From Uloborus plumipes (taxonomy: Eukaryota > Arthropoda > Arachnida > Araneae > Uloboridae), in NCBI GenBank assembly GCA_038373865.1, contig JAXGGA010002235.1, positions 1-64,000 on the forward strand: DNA of 64,000 nucleotides, given 5' to 3'. Made by a program: the position numbers and the translations under genes. Under the pieces are notes generated by a model. The model had not been told where the DNA came from. It worked only from the letters and a program-made list of their open reading frames with translations, and did no database searches. Positions 56,450-64,000 of this stretch are shown here, one piece after another (position 1 is the first letter of the stretch; the number at the start of each line of letters is the position of its first letter).

Positions 56450-57396
56450 TTAGTGCTGCTTGCTACATTTGACGTGAATATTTGGAGACGAAAGTGGGTG
56501 ACTCTTTGCCTCTTGAACATATTCTGAATCACGTTAAAGTTATTTTAAAGAAATTAGCTGATATTCTATAAAATACGAGTATGCAAAAGTAAACTCTTGC
56601 CTAGGCGTGTGAAATCCCTTTTCTTTAAACAAGTATCAATGGTCTGGTTTACCAAGTACATTAAAAAAGGAAAGAAAAGGAAACTACGAGCATATGAAAT
56701 CGATAAATGAAATAATACATATGTAATATTGAATATAATATTGAACCTACATTCTTGGGAAAAACATTAATTAATTAACCTGCCTTCTCTAAATAGAAAG
56801 TAAACCCTATCACACCAACGGGAAAAAAAATTGGGAAAAGCTAGAAGACATACATTTTTTACCTTCATAAATGCTATTATATTTATTTAAAAATGTTTTA
56901 GCTCATAAGTAGTTATCCTACAGGAGCAAAATTTTAAATTTCTTCAATAACTATGTCTTTGAATAAAAAAAAAATCTAAAAAATGAATTGCAGCAAAATT
57001 TGGATTTAGGGCCTTTTAAATTATGACGGCAGTATAAAACTACAAATTTCCATTCATGGCCGAGGTTAATTAATAAAGAGCTCATTTACAGCTTTCAGAG
57101 ATTGCAATTTTGTCCTCATTTTGGGCTCATTGGTCTGGAACAGTCTTAATTTTAAACACAGAGATAAAATTTCATCCAATGCAATCAAGTATTTAATCAC
57201 CGAGAGCAACTGCATGAAAATTTCATTTCATAGCCGCTTGTCAGCAAATGAAACCTTGTTTTCATTTAATTTGGCGTGATTTCATGTATTCTAGACAATA
57301 GGGGTGGATCGTAGCAGTAATTTTCTTCCAAAAGCGGTTGATTTAGGTACGAAACTGACATACGGTCTCAAAGGATTAAGAAGCTCGAGAGGAATC
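56450..57396. other. Spacer, nothing recognised
   Basis: No gene or repeat was recognised. If 55877-56335 is a terminal exon on the minus strand, this would be its intron. Confidence 0.4.
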
Positions 57397-58531
57397 ATAC
57401 AGGGTCATTCCATGTCAAGTGTCCCAAATTTCGAGAAAATCCCCATTCGACCCCCTCCGATTTTGATAATTTTGTTTTGGATGTACATATAAGACTTGCA
57501 TGAAGCCGTGCCAAATTATAGCTCCATAAGTCTTATGGTTTAGCCAATAGAAATTATTTTGTGAAGGCCTCTTTTTCGTGTCTTGAAATAAATGACCAAA
57601 TTGTCAAGTTTGTGCTTTTATTGCTCGCGACCTAAGACGATTATCAGGCTCAAATTTGGTGATTCTAATCACTGTTTAGGGTAGAATAGCCTACTTCTGA
57701 AACAAAAGCTCAATGCACTGTAGATTTTTTGCAATTTGCTGCCAAAGTTGGTAAAAAATCGTATTTTGGCAAATTTTGACCATAGGTTATCAGCTTGTAT
57801 CTGGCGAGAGAATGACTTTCTGAAGCTAATTCTTTCCTCGTTTGTAGTCTGATAGTTCATTCGAAAGGTGTGCAAGTGGCATCTTGATAGCTCAAATAAT
57901 TGCTGAATTATGCGAGTTGAAATTCCAGTCAAAATTTTTTTTTTCTCAATTTTGTCTCAATTTCAAAGAGCAATATCTCAAAAGGGTCATCTTGAATTTC
58001 AATTTTCTTTGCATCATTGGAAAGAGCACACTTTTCTTAACTAAAATGCGTTATTCTTGTTTTTGAGACAAACTAGTTTCAAAGAGATATTGCAGATCAA
58101 AAATGTGTACATTATTCCACGTGAAATCAAAGAAAAAGAGATATAGACCTTAAAAGTTCATGTCAATTTGTTCTATTAAAATTTCCAGGAGCTATTGTAC
58201 TTATGTTCTGATGAAAAAACCCTTTTTCAGACATTTTTGAACTTTTTTGTGTGCGCATCCGTAAAAACTCAAGAAATGGCAAAAAATAAAGTTTCGTTTT
58301 CCCCAGAGCCTGATAATCGTCTTAGGTCGCGAGCAATAAAAGCACAAACTTGACGATTTGGTCATTTTTTTCAAGACACGAAAAAGAGGCCTTTTACAAA
58401 ATAATTTTTATTGGCTGAACCATAAGACTTATGGAGCTAATAATTCGGTATGGCTTCATGCAAGTCTTATATGTACATCCAAAAAAATTTTCAGCAAAAT
58501 CGGAGGGGCTAGAGTGGGGACGCCTCGTACA

Positions 58532-61140
58532 CAGTGGCGTAGCTAGGTGTTGGCAGGAGTGGCTCTTACCACGGGCGCAGAAGTCAGAGGGACGGCATTT
58601 TGACCGATTTTTTTTTTGTCAAGTCTAAACAGACTAAAAGATGAACATTTGATAGACACCTTGAGCAACGCAAATTGCCCCCATACGCTGCAACACAAAC
58701 CATTCAAAATGTGCAACTTTACTTTGGTAGATTTGGGTTGGATACACTGCTGTTTTTTGCTAAATCCATCTGGCAAGATAGAATTTAGTTATATGGGGTC
58801 TGGAGTTAGTATAATAGGCTCATCTGAAATCGACCGGTCTTATTCTCTTAAAAGAGATAGAAACAAACCTTTTCTCTCCGCTTCTGTCCAGCCGTTTTTT
58901 CCATGATATCACTTATCAATTACATACTATGCTTCGGACGGAATAACGTTCTACGATTTTTAAAATCGGCGAGCGTTTGTCAAAAACATTTCGGATAGAG
59001 ATTTTTGGAATGCGATTTTATGATGACAGAAACCAACTCCTCTGTTGGTAACAATTTTTCTGTGGCGAAAAGTATCGACAGAATAATATTGTTACAAATC
59101 TTGTAAATAGTTGTTGTTTTTCCTGCCTTGCATCATTTTCATTAGTTTTGGTTTTATCTGACGTCATGTTGCAAAAGTATCTGAAGATATCACTTTTATC
59201 ACTTGTATACCGGCCCTGTAACACTTTGCAGTTTTTACACTTGCCCTAACTTTAATAAGCGTGAAGACATTTTCGCGCTGAGTGTGTTTTTGTTTTCTTT
59301 TTACTAGAAGTTTCGTGAATGGATTGTTCGAATTTATAAATAAACAGAATACTCCAGATATTTCTAGAACGTAGTAGAAATGTCCTTCAGAGTATAAAAA
59401 GCTGGCCTTGAACACAAGTCAGTTTTTCTCAGATGGGTTTTCTGAGATGCTCGTTTTCGTTCGCTTGGGCGGATGGTTGTTTTGCTTTTGTAATTGCTTA
59501 ATTACTGTTCACGTTAGATACGTGGTGCTGAGTTACTGTTGAGAGTACAGTGTACTGTTTGTTGCCTAATTGCTGATGTTTAGCAATTGTTTTCTGCTCT
59601 TATTGTAAATAGTGTAAATACTTGTAAATAAATTTATAGTTACTTCCTCAAGATTGGAATGCTCATTTGAAGAAAGTTGAAGGTGCAACGGACTCGTTAC
59701 AATATGTATTTCTTAAAAACGGCAGGGGGAGGTTTCTAAAAAAGGACTATTGCAAATTTCACGATTTTAGAAATTTTTAGTAAGAGAATAAAGATTCCAA
59801 AAATGAATAACACAAGTACAGCGGCACGCGATTTTGAACGAGTAACATTTTCAAACAGTTTGTGCTTCGATGGCTCATTATAGAAGGTTAGATGCTATGT
59901 TAAAAAATAAAGTGATCAATAAATCTTTTTTTAGTAAGATTAGATTTCGTATTTTGGAAATTTTCCGATTTTATATGTACTTAAATGAAGTGCTCTCACT
60001 TCGAAACTAGCACTACTTTCTTCTTTATATTCATTACCGTTTTTGTATAATTGGGAGGAATTGAGCTCGATTTGTAACTACGCCAGTGCAATATGTTTTA
60101 AGTTCTTTCTATTGTGAAAATAAATAAAAATAGCTATTGTTTGTCATGTATTACTGAACTAGGAAACGCCAAGTGAATGTTGGGGAAAAATGCGTGTTCT
60201 CTACGCTACTGCAGAGGGGAGATCCACTTTTTTAAAACGGTACACAAATTTACGCGTTAATCAGTATTTTTTTTATCATTCTCAATTCGAGCACCGTCGT
60301 TGTGATACCCTCTATGCTGTATTAAAAAAAAAAAAAAAAAATCACGAAAAACACATCTGGTGCTTTCTTAAAGCCAGGGGGGTGGGGGGAACGATTGCCT
60401 CTCCTAACTTCCCTCATAGATACTATTAGTATTAACGGTGGATCTCTGGAACAATTTAAATACTTGGAATGAAAAGTATTTATTCATAAAAATAATCGGA
60501 AGCCTAAAATAGTGAACTTTTATTTTGCCTGTATGCAAGGAGTCGTATTTATTAAGCCAATTTCAGATTAATTATGCTTTTTATATTTTCTTTGCTTCCC
60601 TAATTACAATAGAACCAATGCTTTGATTTTTATTTAAAATGCACAAATTATGTTTATTGTATACATTCTTCTAGTGTTTTAAAATAAATTATAGTTAAAA
60701 TGAAAGCTGTTGTGGAAAAAAAAAAAAAAACACACTGTGTTTAATAACGAATTGCAAGAATTATTTTTTTTGAATTTATGTGAAATGATGGGGAAAGGTA
60801 GGAACGCCCCGAACTAAGACGGTCGGAAAGACAAAAATTCTCGAATTGAACAAAAAACTTGTAAAAAATAAAACTTTAATTTTACCCAATAATACGAACA
60901 CGCAGACATATGCACACATAAAATGAGAAAGAACACTGAGCATTGTTAAAAACGCTGAAAGTAAGAAAAACGAAAAAAAAGTAGCAATATTGTCTGCAAA
61001 TTTTTCGAATAAATGAAACAAAATTTTTTGAGAAAGGAAATTTTGGGAGGTCACAATGACCTCCCATCAGAGGACCGTTAGGGGGGGGACGCAATTTTTC
61101 AAGTTCGCCACGGCCGCTGGGCCCCATAGCTACGCTACTG
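58532..61140. mobile_element. hAT element containing a solo LTR
   Basis: Ends CAGTGGCGTAGCTAGG / CCATAGCTACGCTACTG, with a perfect 8-bp duplication ctcgtaca (58524-58531 and 61141-61148). About 2.0 kb without the LTR. No transposase frame was recognised. A related right-end fragment is at about 1795-1911. Confidence 0.93.
59090..59701 (+). mobile_element. Solo LTR of the Ty3/Gypsy family
   Basis: 612 bp, TGTTACAAAT...CTCGTTACA, with duplication atat (59086-59089 and 59702-59705). Closer to the copy 1 LTR subtype (tttcgcgctgagtgtg). No internal region remains. Confidence 0.93.
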
Positions 61141-61202
61141 CTCGTACACTTGACATGGAATGACCCATACTCAACCTACGACCCATCAGCAGTATGCGAC
61201 CA

Positions 61203-61564
61203 CACTGTAAAAAATGAATGTTGGTTTGAATGTTGTTTTTCAGTATAATACAGCTAATTTTACAGAAATAAAAAAAAAGATTGCTAATTTTACAGTACTG
61301 AGCTGTAAAATTGCTAAGTTTACAGTAATAAACTGTAAAATGCTAATTTAACAGTTTATTAACGTGCATTTTACAGTTTTAAACTGGAACCTCTGCTGCC
61401 AGCATTATGGTGCTGCTTTTGCAGCATAATACAGAAAAAAATTTACGGCAATAAACTGTAAAATTGTTAGTTTTACAGTTTATTACTGTGCATTTTACAG
61501 TTTTAAATTGGAACCTCGGATGCCAGTATTATACTGTAAAAACAACGGCGCATTTTTTGCAGTG
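61203..61564. mobile_element. MITE with internal duplicated palindromes
   Basis: Ends CACTGTAAAAAATG / CATTTTTTGCAGTG. Inside, a ~130-bp block (ataaactgtaaaat... gcattttacagttttaaa-tggaacctc) occurs twice, and ttttacag/ctgtaaaa is repeated in both orientations. No coding capacity. Confidence 0.7.
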
Positions 61565-61692
61565 CAGGGACGGATACAGAAGAGGGGCGATCCCCTCTTC
61601 CTTGAGGGACTCACCATTAGTAAACTTTCAATATTGAAGTTTAATAAAACCACAACCGCCCCTCCCTTGAAATTATTTTATATCCACCCCTG
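61565..61692. mobile_element. 128-bp MITE
   Basis: Ends CAGGGACGGATAC / ATATCCACCCCTG are imperfect inverted repeats of hAT style. It abuts the preceding MITE. No duplication is evident. Confidence 0.5.
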
Positions 61693-62649
61693 TTTATGAC
61701 TTCCAAATATAATCAAAAATTAATTAGAGAAAATTATCTTTACAAAACCTAAATTATACTCTAAATGTGCGTAAAAACAGTGCAGTTTAAATCAAGATCT
61801 AGTTTTTATTGTCTTCTAAAAAGATAGGCAGTATGACAAGCTTAGTTGTTTCCATTTACACCATTGTGAAATATGTATGGGTTGCATGGGGACACACAAA
61901 TTAAACAACGAAGAGCTTTTAGTACACAAGTTTTTTCCTAATGCCTCTTTCAAACAATGATAATACCCAAAGAGTTTTTAACTGGTCCAAAACCACACTT
62001 TTCGCATTGAAATTCAGAAGTACTCATTAAAAGTGTAATCAAGTGTATTTTCACGTTTTGTAATTAAAAAACATTGTGTAAAATGCAAAAAAATAGTCCG
62101 CTTTTTTAAATAATAAATTTGAAACCTTTATTATTTTTAAATGCAAAGTATCAAACATTCTATATGTTAGAAATAGGACTAGTGCACAACTGTTTTCGCA
62201 CCACCATCTTTTATTTCTTCATCAGAATATTAGTTTTCTTATGGAATTGATGACTCTTTTGTTTTTTTTTCTGTTTTCATATATTTCCACTCCTAGTAAA
62301 TGAATTTTACTCCTCTAAAACTGGCAAGGGCTTATATTTTCGCACCATTGAAAACACACTCACACATAAGCGACATAGTGGTGTTGTCGAGAGGGAGAGG
62401 AAAGAGGGGGACGGCACTCCTCTATTTTTTTTTTCACCCATCGTTCCACAGTTTTTAAAAATTTAACACAAAGTTGTCCCCCTCTTTTTTTTTCCAGTAT
62501 TATACCCAGAGGCTCACTGAGCTTTTTCCGTTGTTTGGAGGGAGGGGGGAAGGGGAGGCATTTCTCAGTTTGCTGAAAGTAACTCCATATTTTGCTAACG
62601 ATAAAATACGTGTATGCAAACGTAGCAATCCGTGAAACGGGGCATCCAT
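61693..62649. other. Spacer, nothing recognised
   Basis: AT-rich, with G-rich tracts at about 62385-62410 and 62535-62560. No gene is seen. Confidence 0.4.
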
Positions 62650-62830
62650 GTACTGTAGGAACCGCTTAAACGAATACTGTCGGTTCCAAGAAATATTATT
62701 CGATTAAACGGGGTATTCGATTAAGCGAGTTCTTAAACATTACTTCTATGGCATCGGTTCCAAGATATTTTATTCGTAAAAGCGTGGTATTCGTTTATCC
62801 GTTACCCGATTAAGCGGGGACGACAGTATT
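62650..62830. mobile_element. pogo-type MITE (tactgt ends)
   Basis: Left tactgtaggaaccgcttaa and right ttaagcggggacgacagta are imperfect inverted repeats. Repeats of ttcgattaaacggggtattcg inside. Related to 8555-8735. Confidence 0.65.
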
Positions 62831-63240
62831 TAAAAATTGCATTGGTGCAATTATGCCTCTAAATTTGCCGAATCGCCCGATAAAGTTTGCTGAATAAGGA
62901 AATATTTAGGCAATCACGTTGAACTCCTACTTAGGAGCCCCTAATTACACCACTGACATCTCTAGACAGTTGTTGTTGTTTGGAAACACAGGGAACTCTC
63001 AGAATGTCATCCCTAAATTGCTTAGTCCTCACTCGCAAATAGTTTAGTTTCAAAAATCGCCACCACACACACACAAGTGTGGTTATGCGCTTTCTTCCCA
63101 CTTATATCAGCTTACCCTATAATACATTTGTTTTATCTCACTTTACTTATTGATCATTTTAATAGAAATAAAAATAGAAACAGTTTGAGGGATTTTTTTA
63201 ATCAACTGTTGCAGACTATTAACTTTTTAAAAATCCTTAA

Positions 63241-63963
63241 GGTGACACAGGGCTATCATTTCTAACTTTTCTGTTTTTTAATGAAACTTCTTGAAATTTT
63301 ATCAGACCATGTGTTTTTCATTATTAAACAGACTCACCAAGTTTCATGTCAGTACTTCAATAATTTAAAATTTAGAAAAAATTTAAAATTTAAAAAATAA
63401 GTATGTTTTTGAAACAAAGTACGCGCGTCTTAATTTTATATTTGTACTCTAAATTGTAGTTTTAAAATATTTTTTAGACTTGTGTTAAAATTTTGTTGGG
63501 AATATTGAATCATTTTTTTGCTTTAATTTTTTTAAATCTAAAAAGATACAATATTAGGCTATTTTTTGCAAAAAAAGACCCCGTTTAGTGTCAAAAATGT
63601 CTTGGAATAAATACAAAAATGAAAAATAATTGAAAAAAAATCCCAACAAAGTGCTATAGACATCCATATGGTGCTACCATTCAATTTTCAGAAAGATAGA
63701 TTTAAAATTACAACGCGCACTTTAATATCACCAAATGTTATCATACGTAAAATTAGCTTTTGAGAAAATACAAATTTTTAGCTTCTTAATAAAAAACTAA
63801 CCGAAAAGTTAAAAATTTTGCTTATATTTGTAACATATTATAAAATGATGAACTAAAATCTGTCTCAAGTGTTGCTTAGACTGAGCTCTCTGATTTAAAT
63901 ATGTAAAAATAAAAAAAGCAATATTTTGACCGATTTTCACGATTTTGAAAGCCCTGTGTCACC
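63241..63963. mobile_element. TTAA-flanked MITE
   Basis: Ends GGTGACACAGGGCT / AGCCCTGTGTCACC are perfect inverted repeats flanked by TTAA (63237-63240 and 63964-63967). 723 bp, non-coding, similar in design to 25136-25835. Confidence 0.9.
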
Positions 63964-64000
63964 TTAACAAACAAAGAGAATTGCTAACTCCTTACTCACC

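Larger units (their letters stand above)
57402..61166. mobile_element. GGGTCATTCC foldback element split by a hAT insertion
   Basis: Ends GGGTCATTCCATGTCAAGTG / ACTTGACATGGAATGACCC. Inverted arms are about 57402-57660 and 58300-58531 continued at 61149-61166; they share cctaagacgattatcag and its complement. atac occurs at 57397-57400 and 61167-61170, a possible 4-bp duplication. Net length is about 1.15 kb. There is no transposase. Confidence 0.88.

Noticed and set aside
1..64000. CRISPR arrays, bacterial operons, tRNA or rRNA genes
   Set aside because: Introns, polyadenylation signals and transposon types show animal nuclear DNA; no regularly spaced repeats and no credible tRNA fold were seen by eye. 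A tRNAscan run would settle the tRNA question.

Overview
This window looks like eukaryotic nuclear DNA from an animal, most likely an arthropod and possibly an arachnid. That placement is an inference from the gene structure, the transposon content and an arthropod-type initiator in the LTR promoter. The sequence is AT-rich and dominated by transposable elements. I found one host gene that can be assembled confidently, plus one unexplained ORF near the right end.

Host gene (2720-29202, + strand): eight coding exons with GT-AG borders join into a 437-codon frame. It encodes HPF1, the histone PARylation factor that joins PARP1/2 to make the serine ADP-ribosylation active site. The catalytic Asp-Glu pair and the conserved Arg are present. 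Exon 1 adds an N-terminal PBZ (poly-ADP-ribose-binding) zinc finger that human HPF1 lacks. The introns are large (up to 10.3 kb) and full of transposons: two long foldback elements in intron 4, a piggyBac relic holding a full-length Ty3/Gypsy element in intron 5, and a pogo/Tigger element with a nested TTAA MITE in intron 7.

Right half (29.7-64 kb): this is a transposon graveyard of nested insertions whose order can be read from target-site duplications. There is a mariner split by a 284-bp MITE. A Tc1 element split by a hAT element lies inside a ~0.6-kb tandem repeat. A hAT element contains a TA-MITE that contains a complete Ty3/Gypsy element. A foldback element contains a hAT element that contains a solo LTR. 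TTAA MITEs, pogo-type MITEs and hAT MITEs fill much of the rest.

The Ty3/Gypsy family has four copies here: two full-length (12912-19296 minus, 47229-53615 plus) and two solo LTRs (240-925, 59090-59701). Both full copies keep open gag and pol frames, paired LTRs, a tRNA-Lys primer site and a polypurine tract, so they look recent. All four insertions have 4-bp duplications of the form RTAT. No env gene is visible.

The best candidates for something little described are the PBZ-HPF1 architecture, the ~680-bp near-perfect hairpin in an HPF1 intron, the gag-pol frameshift site abutting the gag stop, and the unknown AT-hook-like ORF at 55877-56335.
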